From the NCBI RefSeq assembly GCF_032586155.1, contig NZ_JAWHTC010000001.1, forward strand, positions 682,001 to 746,000: a stretch of 64,000 nt of DNA, read 5' to 3'. Shown piece by piece: positions 1 to 9,049 of the stretch. Position numbers and translations under genes: made by a program. The notes below the pieces were generated by a model. That model was not told where the DNA came from. It worked only from the letters and a program-made list of their open reading frames with translations, and did not search any database. This DNA comes from JAWHTC01 sp032586155 (GTDB lineage: Bacteria > Pseudomonadota > Alphaproteobacteria > Rhodobacterales > Rhodobacteraceae). Within the stretch, counting starts at the first letter, position 1. Each line of letters opens with the position of its first letter.

Positions 1-318
1 CACGAGCCTTATGCACGGCAGGCGCGGCTTTTCGCGATGTTCACGTTGAAACGGTGAAGGTCGGTTTCTGGCCCCAAACGGTCATTCCAACAACCCGGTC
101 CACCTCTTCCTCTTGCCAGAAATATCCCGGGGGGTCTGGGGGGCTGGCCCCCCAGCCGGTCGGATTGCGCAAGCAATTCGAAAGCCAACACCAGGCCAAA
201 GCCGGACCGACCTGTCAGGGTCAATAGTGCATTCAGTCTGATTTGATCCGCACGGCATCTGGTAAGTCGGGCGAATGCCGCCTATCTACAAACTCTTGGT
301 ATTTCGAAGGACGGTGGG
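1..318. other. Intergenic region upstream of the Atm1-type exporter
   Basis: No ORF here looks like a real protein. The stretch contains one copy of a GC-rich palindromic intergenic repeat (about 103-155) and otherwise anonymous sequence. A ribosome binding site, GAAGGA at about 307-312, precedes the ATG at 319. What lies to the left of base 1 cannot be seen, so the end of a neighbouring transcript or a promoter for the exporter could be here, but I see no clear -35/-10 pair. Confidence 0.5.
103..155 (-). repeat. Palindromic intergenic repeat, family A, copy 1
   Basis: Read on the minus strand this is a perfect 9-bp hairpin (CTGGGGGGC with GCCCCCCAG, + strand 136-144 and 147-155), followed by ACCCCCCGGGATATTTCTGG and a purine-rich tail. 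The same design (hairpin, then CCCGRGRTATTTNTGG, then a tail) occurs at 36749-36797 and, degenerate, at 20682-20719. Such elements lie between genes and are dispersed. Function unknown. Confidence 0.6.
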
Positions 319-2244
319 ATGCGGCGCGCGCGGAGCTATACGGATGCAAATCTGAAGAACGAGCGGATTTCGGGCTGGCGCACGATCCGCCGGGTGGCAC
401 CGTACCTGTGGCCCCGAGAGCATCCCTGGGTGAAGCAGCGGGTGGTGCTGGCGATGCTGGCGCTCTTGCTGTCCAAGGTGGTCGCGGTCTTTACCCCGGT
501 GCTTTACAAATGGGCGGTGGATGCCTTGGCCGAAACCGGGGCCAGCGAGCTGATGCTGGGCGCGGTCGGGTTGACGTTGGCCTATGGTCTGGCGCGGTTG
601 ATGGCGAACGGGTTTCAGCAGCTGCGCGATGCGATTTTCGCCGCCGTGGGGCAGCGGGCGCTGCGGCAACTGGCGCTGGAGACTTTCCAGCATATTCACC
701 AGCTTTCGATGCGCTATCACATCACCCGCAAGACCGGCGGGCTGAGCCGGATCATCGAGCGGGGCGTGAAGGGAGTCGAGTTTCTTTTGCGCTTCCTGCT
801 GTTTTCCATCGGGCCGCTGGTGCTGGAACTGCTGATGATCGCGGGGATCTTGTTCTTCCTTTTTGACGCCTGGTACCTGGCGGCGGTGGCGGTGACGATT
901 GCGCTTTATGTCTGGTTCACCTTCAAGGTAACGGAATGGCGGGTGCAACTGCGCCGCGAGATGAATGACCAGGATACGGATGCCAATCAGAAAGCGATCG
1001 ACAGCCTGCTGAACTTTGAAACGGTCAAGTATTTCGGCGCCGAAGAGCGCGAGGCGAAACGCTATGACAGTTCGATGGCGAAATATGCCCAAGCGGCGTT
1101 GAAAACGGCGTATTCGCTGGCATTTCTGAACTTTGGTCAGGCCTTTCTGATCACCGGTGGGCTGGTGATCGTGATGGTTATGGCCGCCATTGGCGTGGAA
1201 CAGGGGCATCTGACCGTAGGCGATTTCGTCATGGTCAACGCCTACATGATCCAGATCACCATGCCGCTCAATTTCCTTGGAACGGTTTATCGCGAAATCC
1301 GGCAGGCGCTTGTGGATATGGGCGAGATGTTCGACCTGTTGGAGCAACCGGCCGAGGTGGCGGACAAGCCGGGCGCCAAGCCGTTGGATGTCAATGGCGG
1401 GAAGGTTGCATTGAATGACGTGCAGTTTGCCTATGAGCCTGACCGGCCGATCCTGAAGGGCGTGAGCCTGGATGTGCCGGCGGGGCAGACCGTTGCCATC
1501 GTGGGATCGTCCGGGTCAGGCAAATCGACCATCGGACGGCTGCTGTTCCGGTTTTATGACGTGTCGGGCGGGGCCTTGGAGATCGACGGGCAGGATGTAC
1601 GCGATGTGACCCAGAAAAGCCTGCATGACGCGATTGGCGTGGTGCCGCAGGACACGGTGCTGTTCAACGATACGATCCGCTACAACATCGGCTATGGCCG
1701 TGACGGCGCCACGGATGACGAGATCGTCGAAGCGGCAAAGGCGGCGCAGATCCACGAGTTCATCCAGGGCCTGCCGGATGGCTATGACACCACGGTGGGT
1801 GAACGCGGTTTGAAATTGTCGGGTGGTGAGAAACAGCGGGTGGGGATTGCCCGGACGCTGTTGAAAAACCCGCCGATCCTTCTGTTGGACGAGGCGACAA
1901 GTGCGCTGGATACCGAGACCGAGCAGGAGATTCAGGGCGCACTGAAACGGGCCGGACAGGGGCGTACGGTGATCACCATTGCCCACCGTCTGAGCACGAT
2001 TGCGGATGCTGATCGGATCATCGTGCTGGAAAACGGCGAGATCGTCGAAGAGGGCGCGCATGCCGATCTATTGGGTCGTGACGGGCGCTATGCTTCGCTT
2101 TGGGCGCGGCAGGCGGCGGAACGTGAGGATGTTCCCCTCGGGCCGCGCGCGGTGCCCGGTCCTGACCCGGAAGAGGCTGGCGAAAGTGGCGCGACCGGGA
2201 ACCTTCCGGCGGATGGCAAGTGGCGCTGGGTGCCTAACGGGTAG
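319..2244 (+). CDS. Atm1/HMT1-type ABC exporter, fused permease and ATPase
   Basis: This is a 641-aa half-transporter of the inner membrane. The N-terminal half (about residues 40-330) is a six-helix ABC type 1 exporter domain and the C-terminal half is the ATPase. Walker A GSSGSGKST is at 396-404, the signature LSGGE at 500-504, and Walker B ends in D524-E525. A block near residue 135 reading HITRKTGGLSR is typical of the mitochondrial Atm1 and bacterial homologue group, which exports glutathione-linked sulfur or metal conjugates and is tied to iron-sulfur and heavy-metal homeostasis. The substrate here is inferred from the family. The gene stands alone and converges with the RND efflux operon. 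The ATG is supported by GAAGGA upstream. The last 50 residues are a Pro/Glu-rich tail outside the ATPase fold. Confidence 0.9.
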   Translation: MRRARSYTDANLKNERISGWRTIRRVAPYLWPREHPWVKQRVVLAMLALLLSKVVAVFTPVLYKWAVDALAETGASELMLGAVGLTLAYGLARLMANGFQQLRDAIFAAVGQRALRQLALETFQHIHQLSMRYHITRKTGGLSRIIERGVKGVEFLLRFLLFSIGPLVLELLMIAGILFFLFDAWYLAAVAVTIALYVWFTFKVTEWRVQLRREMNDQDTDANQKAIDSLLNFETVKYFGAEEREAKRYDSSMAKYAQAALKTAYSLAFLNFGQAFLITGGLVIVMVMAAIGVEQGHLTVGDFVMVNAYMIQITMPLNFLGTVYREIRQALVDMGEMFDLLEQPAEVADKPGAKPLDVNGGKVALNDVQFAYEPDRPILKGVSLDVPAGQTVAIVGSSGSGKSTIGRLLFRFYDVSGGALEIDGQDVRDVTQKSLHDAIGVVPQDTVLFNDTIRYNIGYGRDGATDDEIVEAAKAAQIHEFIQGLPDGYDTTVGERGLKLSGGEKQRVGIARTLLKNPPILLLDEATSALDTETEQEIQGALKRAGQGRTVITIAHRLSTIADADRIIVLENGEIVEEGAHADLLGRDGRYASLWARQAAEREDVPLGPRAVPGPDPEEAGESGATGNLPADGKWRWVPNG

Positions 2245-2315
2245 CCAGCCATTCTCCGGTTTAGGTCCTAAAGTCCCTGGTTTTACGTGTTGCTACCCTG
2301 TGGCTGTGCCCGTGC

Positions 2316-5300
2316 TCATTCGGCCGCGCGGACGTTGTCGTCGTCTTTTGGCTCGTTGTCGGGATCGTCGGAACTGGGTTGGCTTGCTGCGGCCTTTTCC
2401 CGGTCTTGCGTCTCCGCTGTTGCCTGTGGCGTTTCGGTTTCGTTGTCCACGGGCGCCTCTTGTGACGCTGGTGTCACCAGTTTGCCGGCACGTGCCAGAA
2501 CACCCTGCACGTCGGTGAACGCGACCGCCTGGTCGTCTTCTTCTTCGGGTTGGAAGGCGCGGGTTTCGTCTTCCCAGTTCTCGGGCCAGATCAGTTCTGG
2601 TGCCTGAATGCGTTTCGCGGCGCGGCGCAAGGCCCAATCCTGGGCGGCACGCGAGGCGCGGCCCATCGAGAGCATCTTGAGCAGACGGGCAAGCCAGCCG
2701 GCATAGGTCGAAAGCCAGACGCGCAGCGCCAGCATCGAAGGGGTGAAAACCAGCGTCAGGACCGTGGCAATGCCGAGGCCAAAAACAACGGCGGTGGCCA
2801 GTTGTTTCCACCAAAGGGAAGTCGGGCTGTCGATGGTGTAGCCGCCAAAGAAGAAATCAAGGCTGAGGCCGAACATCATCGGGGCGAGGCCGGCCATGGT
2901 GGTGATGGTGGTCAGCAGCACGGGGCGGATGCGGTCCTCGGCGGTGCGGATGATCGCCTCGATCCGGGGCATGTAACCGGAATACTCCTGGTAGGTGTCG
3001 ATCAGAACGATGTTGTTGTTCACGACAATTCCGGCAAGCGCGACGATGCCGGTGCCGGTCATGATGATCGAGAAGGTTTGATCCATCACCAGCATGCCGA
3101 TCAGAACGCCTGTGGTCGAGAGGACCACTGCGAGAAGCACCAACACCGAATTGTAGAAACTGTTGAACTGCGCCAGGAGGATGATGAACATCAGCCCCAG
3201 GGCCCCCGCGAATGCCGAGGTCAGGAAGGCCTGGCTCTCGGCCTGGTCGTCCTGATCTCCAGTCCATTCCCAGCCGATATTGGCCGGGAAGGGCGAGGTC
3301 TCAAGCCATCTTGTCAGGGTTTCGATGCGTTCGTTGGCGTTGACGGGCGACATCTGCAATTCATCGTTTCGCAATCCGTCGGCGAGCTCGACAACGTTTA
3401 GGTCCGCGCTGGGCTCGAGGCGCAACCATTCGTTCCTGTCGAATGGTGACTGGATGATGCTGTCGAGCCCATGTGCCGTTTCGGGCCACTCGGTCGCCAG
3501 CCCAAGGATGTTGCCGTCTGAGTCAGTGATACGGAACATACCGTTTCCGACACCGGCCTTGACGTCGAAATAGCGTTGCTGGTCGGTGCGGTTGATTTCG
3601 GCAAGTTTGGCGACGGGTTTGCGGCTGATGAAATTCGAGAGCGGCACAAGACCTTCGGTGGTGCGCAGTTTGAGACTGTCGAGGGTCGAGAGCACGCGGT
3701 CTTCGTCCGGGAGGCGCATGCGGATTTCGATTTCCTCGTCCGAACTGTCGACGCGCATGGTGTCGAGCAGCAGGCCACGGGTGACCAGCTGAACCATGCC
3801 GCCGACGGTGGCGACATCGGCACCGTAGCGCCCGGCCTTTTCGACATCGACGTCGATCTGCCAGTCGATGCCGGGCAGAGGCAGGGTGTCTTCGACCAGT
3901 TGCAGGCCAGCGGTTTCATCGAACCGGGTGCGGGCGATCTGGGTGGCCTCGATCAGGTCATCCCAGTTGTCACCCTTGACGCGAAGGTGCACAGGTTTTG
4001 CCGATGCGGGGCCGCGGGACTGGGCGAGGATCTCGATCTTGATGCCGGGGATCTGTTCCAGCGCGGCGGTCAGTTCGTCAATGATCAGATCGCCATCGTA
4101 ATCGGCGGCCTTGATGTTGCGCATCACCGTGAAGTCGATCAGCGGAATGGTGAACCACGGCTCCTTGGCATCGGGGCGGTCGCCCCAGGCGATGGTTTCA
4201 AGCTGGACCTGGCCGATCGTGTCGTTGGGCGGCTGGGCTCCGCCGGTGTTGTTGTTCAGGCCGCCATCGCCAGAGAAGGCAAAGGCGTTCTCGATACCGG
4301 GATGGGCGAGGACGATCTTTTCGACCTCGTTGACCAGCGCGTCCTTCTGGGCAATCGACAAGTTGCCGCGGGCGCGAACATAGACGATGGCCTGTTCCGG
4401 TTCGGATTCGACGAAGAATTCGACGCCCTTGTTGTTGGCACCGTAGTAAGCGAACACCTGCATCACCACGAAGATCACGGCAACGATGGTGACAAGCGGC
4501 ATGATCGGGTTGCCGGCGATGATCTTGATCATCCAGCCGAAGGGAGTGCGTTTGCGCCCGTCCCGGGGCGGTTTGCGGCGTGTGTATTTGGCGGCCCCAA
4601 CGGTGATCGAGCTGAGCACGGAGCCCAGCAGGAAAATGGCAATGCCGGGCAAAAAGGCGGTGAAACCGGAGAGTGGCGTGGACCCGTCAAACAAGTGGTC
4701 GGGGTTCAGGGTGGCGCGCGCGCCAAGGTAGATCAGGAACAGCGAGGGCGGTACTAGCAGGACCCGGATGGTCCAGTGCACATGACCGCGTAGCCAGTTC
4801 GAACTGTTGGAGAACTTGCGCGTCATGCGACCGGTTACACCGCCCATGACCGGCAGGTAGATCAGCGCCACCACCAGCGAGGCCGACAGCACGAAGATCA
4901 GCGTGACCGGCAGCATGCCCATGAACTGGCCAGGAACGCCGGGCCAGAACAGCATCGGCAGGAAGGCACACAGCGTGGTGGCGGTGGAGCTGACCACCGG
5001 CCAAAACATACGCTTGGCGGCCTCGACATAGGCGTGCATCGGGCCGACCCCGGCCGAGATGCGTTTGTCGGCAAATTCGACGACAACGATGGCTCCGTCG
5101 ACCAGCATACCCACGGCAAGGATCAGGCCGAACATGACGATGTTGGATACCGAAATGCCCATCAAGGCCAGGAGGGCAAAGCAGAGAAGGAAGGATGTGG
5201 GAATGGCAAACCCGACGAGCAGGGCAGGGCGGATGCCAAGAGCGGCCAGGACCACGATCATTACCAGCGCGATGGCGGTCAGGACCGAGCCTTCGAGCTG

Positions 5301-6302
5301 ATCAATCATCGAACCGACAACACGGGATTGGTCATTCGACGTACCAAGCTGCACGGCGGCGCGCAGTTCAGTCGGCCAGGTCTTGTCGGCGGAATGGACC
5401 ACCTCTTTGACCTCGTCGGCCATATCGAGGAGGTTGAAGCCTTTGCGTTTGACCACTTGAAGAGCGACGGTGGTTTCGCCGTTGAAACGGGCGGTGGAGG
5501 TGCGATCCTCAAACGTCAGCCGAATTTCGGCCAGATCACCAAGGGTGACAACGCGGTCACCGTTGGTTTTCACGGGCAAGGAGTAGACATCCTGCGGTTC
5601 GTCGAAACTGGAAGGGATCTTCACCGCGAAGGTGCCGGTGGCGGTGTCGACTTCTCCTGCCGGGATTAGCTGGTTGTTGTTGCGCACGACGTTGATCAAT
5701 TCGCCCGCGGTGACGTTGTAGCTTTCGAGCTTCAGCGGGTCGATCACGACCTCGAGCATTTCGTCGCGGTTGCCCACGATCCCGGCCTCGAGCACGGCGT
5801 CGAGCGATTCGAGCCGGTCCTGAAGGTCCTTGGCAATGCGGTTCATCGTACGTTCAGGCACGGCGCCGGTGAGGTTGACGATCAGGACCGGGAATTCAGA
5901 GAAATTGATCTCGTTGATGGAGTATTTCTCGAACCCGTCGGGGAATTTTCCCTCGGCGGTGTTCATTGCCTCACGCACTTCGGCCATGGTGGCCTGCTTG
6001 TCCCAGCCGAACTCGAACTCGATGAAGATACCGGCATAGTTCTCGGCGGCGGTGGCCGACATCTGTTTCAGCCCGTCGATATCCGCGAGCTCGGTTTCCA
6101 TCACCTTGACCAGCAGGGTTTCGCTGTCAGCGGCAGAAATGCCGGGGAAGGGGACCGAGACGAAGAGGCCCGGGATCTGGATGTCGGGTTCGCCTTCCTT
6201 GGGCAGGTTGGCATAGGCAAAACCGCCAACCAGCAGCGACAGAGCGATGAACGCAAGGATCATCCGCGCCCGCGAGGCTGCCCAGTCGACGATGCCGGTC
6301 AT
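2316..6302 (-). CDS. RND efflux permease, AcrB/HAE1-like, with long acidic C-terminal tail
   Basis: At 1328 aa this is longer than the usual 1030-1080 aa of AcrB-type pumps. The fold is standard: a TM helix at residues 13-30, a large periplasmic loop, a helix bundle from about 335, a second periplasmic loop, and a second bundle near the C-terminus. In TM4 the proton-relay pair of AcrB (Asp-Asp) reads Asp402-Gly403 in the context MLVDGAIVVVE, so only one acidic residue remains. About 135 residues follow the last helix, rich in Glu, Asp, Pro and Ala, and probably cytoplasmic and disordered. The pump works with the adaptor encoded immediately upstream. The genes overlap by 4 bases (ATGA), so they are translationally coupled. 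No outer-membrane channel gene or regulator is adjacent. The exported substrate is unknown. Confidence 0.88.
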   Translation of the reverse strand: MTGIVDWAASRARMILAFIALSLLVGGFAYANLPKEGEPDIQIPGLFVSVPFPGISAADSETLLVKVMETELADIDGLKQMSATAAENYAGIFIEFEFGWDKQATMAEVREAMNTAEGKFPDGFEKYSINEINFSEFPVLIVNLTGAVPERTMNRIAKDLQDRLESLDAVLEAGIVGNRDEMLEVVIDPLKLESYNVTAGELINVVRNNNQLIPAGEVDTATGTFAVKIPSSFDEPQDVYSLPVKTNGDRVVTLGDLAEIRLTFEDRTSTARFNGETTVALQVVKRKGFNLLDMADEVKEVVHSADKTWPTELRAAVQLGTSNDQSRVVGSMIDQLEGSVLTAIALVMIVVLAALGIRPALLVGFAIPTSFLLCFALLALMGISVSNIVMFGLILAVGMLVDGAIVVVEFADKRISAGVGPMHAYVEAAKRMFWPVVSSTATTLCAFLPMLFWPGVPGQFMGMLPVTLIFVLSASLVVALIYLPVMGGVTGRMTRKFSNSSNWLRGHVHWTIRVLLVPPSLFLIYLGARATLNPDHLFDGSTPLSGFTAFLPGIAIFLLGSVLSSITVGAAKYTRRKPPRDGRKRTPFGWMIKIIAGNPIMPLVTIVAVIFVVMQVFAYYGANNKGVEFFVESEPEQAIVYVRARGNLSIAQKDALVNEVEKIVLAHPGIENAFAFSGDGGLNNNTGGAQPPNDTIGQVQLETIAWGDRPDAKEPWFTIPLIDFTVMRNIKAADYDGDLIIDELTAALEQIPGIKIEILAQSRGPASAKPVHLRVKGDNWDDLIEATQIARTRFDETAGLQLVEDTLPLPGIDWQIDVDVEKAGRYGADVATVGGMVQLVTRGLLLDTMRVDSSDEEIEIRMRLPDEDRVLSTLDSLKLRTTEGLVPLSNFISRKPVAKLAEINRTDQQRYFDVKAGVGNGMFRITDSDGNILGLATEWPETAHGLDSIIQSPFDRNEWLRLEPSADLNVVELADGLRNDELQMSPVNANERIETLTRWLETSPFPANIGWEWTGDQDDQAESQAFLTSAFAGALGLMFIILLAQFNSFYNSVLVLLAVVLSTTGVLIGMLVMDQTFSIIMTGTGIVALAGIVVNNNIVLIDTYQEYSGYMPRIEAIIRTAEDRIRPVLLTTITTMAGLAPMMFGLSLDFFFGGYTIDSPTSLWWKQLATAVVFGLGIATVLTLVFTPSMLALRVWLSTYAGWLARLLKMLSMGRASRAAQDWALRRAAKRIQAPELIWPENWEDETRAFQPEEEDDQAVAFTDVQGVLARAGKLVTPASQEAPVDNETETPQATAETQDREKAAASQPSSDDPDNEPKDDDNVRAAE

Positions 6303-7930
6303 TGGCCGGGCTCCTGATAGGAGGCTCGCACTGGTACGCCGTCAACAACGTATTCCTGACCGATCACGATCACGTCCGCCTTGTCGGGTAGGCCGGTGAT
6401 CCAGACACCTTGGGCGGTGTCGCGCAGCAGGGTGACGGGCTGGAACAGGGCGTGTTTGGCCGAGTCGACGATGCGCACGCCAAGATCGCCGTTGTCATCG
6501 AGCGTCAGGGCGCTCTGCGGCACAAGGTGGGCCGGGGCGCCATCCGAGGCGATAGCAAGCTCGACAGTCTGGCCGTCGCGGATGGCCAATGCGCGGTTGG
6601 GGACCTCGATCTCGACCCGGAAGGTGCGAGTCAAGGGATCGGCCGAGCGCGACAGGAAGGTGACGCGGCCGGTCAGTTCCTCGCCGGTGGTCAGGTGGGC
6701 CCCGGCGCGCGAGCCGACAGCGACGCGGGTGATTTCGGTTTCGGGAACGAAACCCACCAGTTTGATCGGGTCGAGCTGGATCACCGTGGCGCAGACGGCA
6801 CCGGGTTGGAGCAGCGCACCCAGCTCGGCAGTGTCAGTTTCAAGCAGGCCTTCGAACGGGGCGACAATATCGAGCCGCGAAATCTCTTTTTCGGCAGCGG
6901 CGACACCGGCCTCGGCGGACTGCACCCCGGCCTGGCTGTTGAGGATGCCCGATTGAGCGGTTTTTACCCCGGCTTGCGCCGATTTCACCGAGGCTTCGGC
7001 CTGGGTGATGTTGGCCTCGGCACCGGCGATGCCAACCCGAGCCTGGGTGATGCCTGCCTTGGCCTGGGTGACGCTTGCGCCGGCCTGGGTGACGCCGGCA
7101 GCCGCCTGGGTGACACCGGCCTTGGCCTGGGTCACACCGGCATGGGCCTGGGTCACGCCGCCCTCGGCAGCGCGCATCGCGGCCTCGGCAGAAGCGACGC
7201 GCGTGTCGGAGGCATAGCCGTCCTCGCGCAGCTTAACCGCCGCATTATAGTTGATCTCGGCCTCGACAAGGCGGGCTTTGGCGGTGGTCAGTTGGGCGGC
7301 GGCGGTTTCCAACTGGGCCTCGGCCGAAGCGCGTTGCGCCTTGGCGTTTTCCAACTGGGCGATACTGCTTTCTAGCTGGGCCCGGTTGCTTTCCAGCTGG
7401 GCATGGCTGCCTTCGAGCTGCGCACGGGCGCTTTCTAGCTGGGCACGGGCGGTGTCGAGCTGTGCTTCGGCCCGGGGCAGTTGCGCCTCGGCTTCCGGGA
7501 TACGGGCCTGGGCCTCGGCGCGACGGGCGCGGGCCTCGGCCAGAGATGCGGCGCGGGTGCCGGGATCGAGGCGACAGAGAAGTTCACCCTCTTCGACAAA
7601 CGCACCCTTGCGCAGCGGATCGGAGATCACGAGGCCCGAGGTTTCGGCACGCACCGAAACCTGGCGCGCGGCCTCGGTCTGACCGCGCAGGATGACGGCG
7701 CTATTGATGATCCGGGCCTGGGAATGGATGGCGACCACGCCTACCGGTGCTTCCGCAGTGACGTCGCCGCCTTGACCCTGGGCGGGAGCCGCATCGGTTA
7801 CAGGAACGGTAGAGGAGGCATCCGTTGGGGATTCGCCGCGTGCCAGCGCCAAAAGCGTTTCCCGATCAATGATCAGGAAATAGAGAAAGGCCGAGACCAG
7901 CAAAGCGGTAAGGAGCGGCAATATTCGCAT
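6299..7930 (-). CDS. RND periplasmic adaptor (HlyD/AcrA family) with very long heptad hairpin
   Basis: A 543-aa membrane-fusion protein that couples the RND permease to an outer-membrane channel. I start it at 7930 (MRILPLLTALL), which gives an N-terminal membrane anchor; an upstream extension is open but lacks family features. Barrel-sandwich and lipoyl halves flank a coiled-coil hairpin that is unusually long. Residues of about 143-223 repeat AQLESAR-like heptads on the first arm. Residues of about 253-335 repeat GVTQAKA-like heptads on the return arm. The second lipoyl half resumes at LDIVAPFEG, followed by the beta-barrel and membrane-proximal domains. The heptads are visible in the DNA as near-identical 21-bp units. 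Hairpin length in this family sets the reach toward the TolC-type partner, so a tall hairpin is expected. Confidence 0.88.
   Translation of the reverse strand: MRILPLLTALLVSAFLYFLIIDRETLLALARGESPTDASSTVPVTDAAPAQGQGGDVTAEAPVGVVAIHSQARIINSAVILRGQTEAARQVSVRAETSGLVISDPLRKGAFVEEGELLCRLDPGTRAASLAEARARRAEAQARIPEAEAQLPRAEAQLDTARAQLESARAQLEGSHAQLESNRAQLESSIAQLENAKAQRASAEAQLETAAAQLTTAKARLVEAEINYNAAVKLREDGYASDTRVASAEAAMRAAEGGVTQAHAGVTQAKAGVTQAAAGVTQAGASVTQAKAGITQARVGIAGAEANITQAEASVKSAQAGVKTAQSGILNSQAGVQSAEAGVAAAEKEISRLDIVAPFEGLLETDTAELGALLQPGAVCATVIQLDPIKLVGFVPETEITRVAVGSRAGAHLTTGEELTGRVTFLSRSADPLTRTFRVEIEVPNRALAIRDGQTVELAIASDGAPAHLVPQSALTLDDNGDLGVRIVDSAKHALFQPVTLLRDTAQGVWITGLPDKADVIVIGQEYVVDGVPVRASYQEPGQ
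7033..7170. repeat. 21-bp tandem repeat inside the adaptor gene
   Basis: About six 21-bp units beginning GCCTGGGTGAC on the plus strand lie in the adaptor gene. Each encodes one GVTQAxA heptad on the minus strand. The units are coding and contiguous with no spacers, so this is a protein heptad repeat and not a CRISPR. Such a tract can gain or lose units by slippage without breaking the frame. Confidence 0.75.
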
Positions 7931-8330
7931 CAAATTTCCCTGTAAACGCGCGTTTGAAACTGTCGAGTCTGAATTAGGGCAAACCGGCTGACTTGCAAGG
8001 ACAAAGGCCTGCAATGGCCCGAGTGGGTAGTGTTTTCAGTCGAGACGACGCTTGGATATCGTGTTTTCTCCGGTGTTGCAGGCATATGCCGCCCAAAACT
8101 GAACTCGTCAGTTCAGTTTAAGCGCGGTGCGGCTGCGTGACAAGCGGTGCCGGTTTGCAAAAAGCGGGATGTGACACGGTTGTCGCGACAAGTCGCGCCC
8201 GTGTTTTCACCGGCTGGTTGCTGCCAACCGGCGAGGGTGGGGGGATCGGCATCGGGATGCGGTGCGGCAGCCCTTGGCAGGGCCGGGAGGCTGGGGTAAG
8301 AGGGGCGAAACACATCAAGGGGGCGCGCGG
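7931..8330. other. Divergent intergenic region between RND operon and yfgM-like gene
   Basis: Four hundred bases separate the start codons of the divergent adaptor and YfgM-like genes. The region holds a perfect 10-bp inverted repeat at 8096-8119 (separate entry) and should contain promoters for both directions. On the minus strand TTGCAA followed by about 16 bases and TAATTC, near 7970-8000, is a possible weak promoter for the pump operon. I see no convincing gene. Confidence 0.45.
8096..8119. promoter_or_regulatory. Perfect 10-bp inverted repeat, candidate repressor operator
   Basis: AAACTGAACT (8096-8105), spacer CGTC, AGTTCAGTTT (8110-8119). The dyad is perfect over 10 bp each side and lies about 165 bp upstream of the RND adaptor start. 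Size and symmetry fit a TetR-family operator, the usual repressor type for RND pumps. No tetR-like gene is adjacent, so the cognate protein would be encoded elsewhere. It could instead be a transcribed hairpin. Confidence 0.45.
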
Positions 8331-9014
8331 GTGAGCGAGACCGACAGTTTCATTGAAGAAGTGACCGAGGAAGTGCGGCGCGACCGATTGTTCGGGTTGA
8401 TGCGGCGCTATGGCTGGATTGCGGTTCTGGCGGTTCTGCTGCTGGTGGGCGGTGCCGCCTATAACGAGTGGAGCAAAGCCAAGACGCGGGCCCAGGCCGA
8501 GGCCACCGGGGACGCGATGATCGCGGCGCTGCGCGACAACGATCCGTTGAAACGTGCGGTGGCTTTGGGCGAGTTGGACTCCGAAAGCCCTGGCGCGCGC
8601 GCCGTGGCGGTGATGTTAGCTGCAGGAGAGCAGGTTACGACCGGTGATTTTGACCTGGCCGCCAAGGCGCTGCAGACCCTGGTCGATGATGGCGAGCTAC
8701 CACTCGTCTATCGGCAAGTTGCCGGGTTCAAGCGGTTGATGATCCTGGGCAGTGATCTGAGCGTTGAAGACCGGCGCAAGGGTTACGAGGCGCTGATCGG
8801 ACCGGGCTCGCAGCTAAGGTTGCTCGCAGAAGAGCAACTTGCGCTGATCGACATCGAAACCGGAGAGACCAAGGCAGCTGCAGAGCGGTTGCAGGCGATC
8901 ATCAGTGATGCGGAAGCGACGCCGGGCTTGCGTCAGCGCGCATCTCAGTTGATGGTGGCAATGGGCGTTGAGCCCGAGCTGATCCCGGGAACGCAGGGTG
9001 AGGCGGATCAATAA
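8331..9014 (+). CDS. YfgM-like TPR protein with N-terminal membrane anchor
   Basis: The product is 227 aa, starting at a GTG (VSETDSFIEE) with AAGGGGG a short distance upstream; the frame is open further up but without a start of similar quality. An amphipathic N-terminus is followed by one TM helix at about residues 28-45 and a periplasmic domain of helical TPR-like repeats. It matches the YfgM/DUF2133 type. In E. coli YfgM associates with SecYEG and periplasmic chaperones. Synteny supports the call: bamB and der follow, the same order as yfgM-bamB-der in gammaproteobacteria. Confidence 0.8.
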   Translation: MSETDSFIEEVTEEVRRDRLFGLMRRYGWIAVLAVLLLVGGAAYNEWSKAKTRAQAEATGDAMIAALRDNDPLKRAVALGELDSESPGARAVAVMLAAGEQVTTGDFDLAAKALQTLVDDGELPLVYRQVAGFKRLMILGSDLSVEDRRKGYEALIGPGSQLRLLAEEQLALIDIETGETKAAAERLQAIISDAEATPGLRQRASQLMVAMGVEPELIPGTQGEADQ

Positions 9015-9049
9015 CGGCCGCGAAGGCCGATAAGGACGAGGGTGAGGCC

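Noticed and set aside
7033..7500. Regular 21-bp repeats suggestive of a CRISPR or other array
   Set aside because: The units are contiguous, with no spacers, and encode protein heptads in frame in the adaptor gene.
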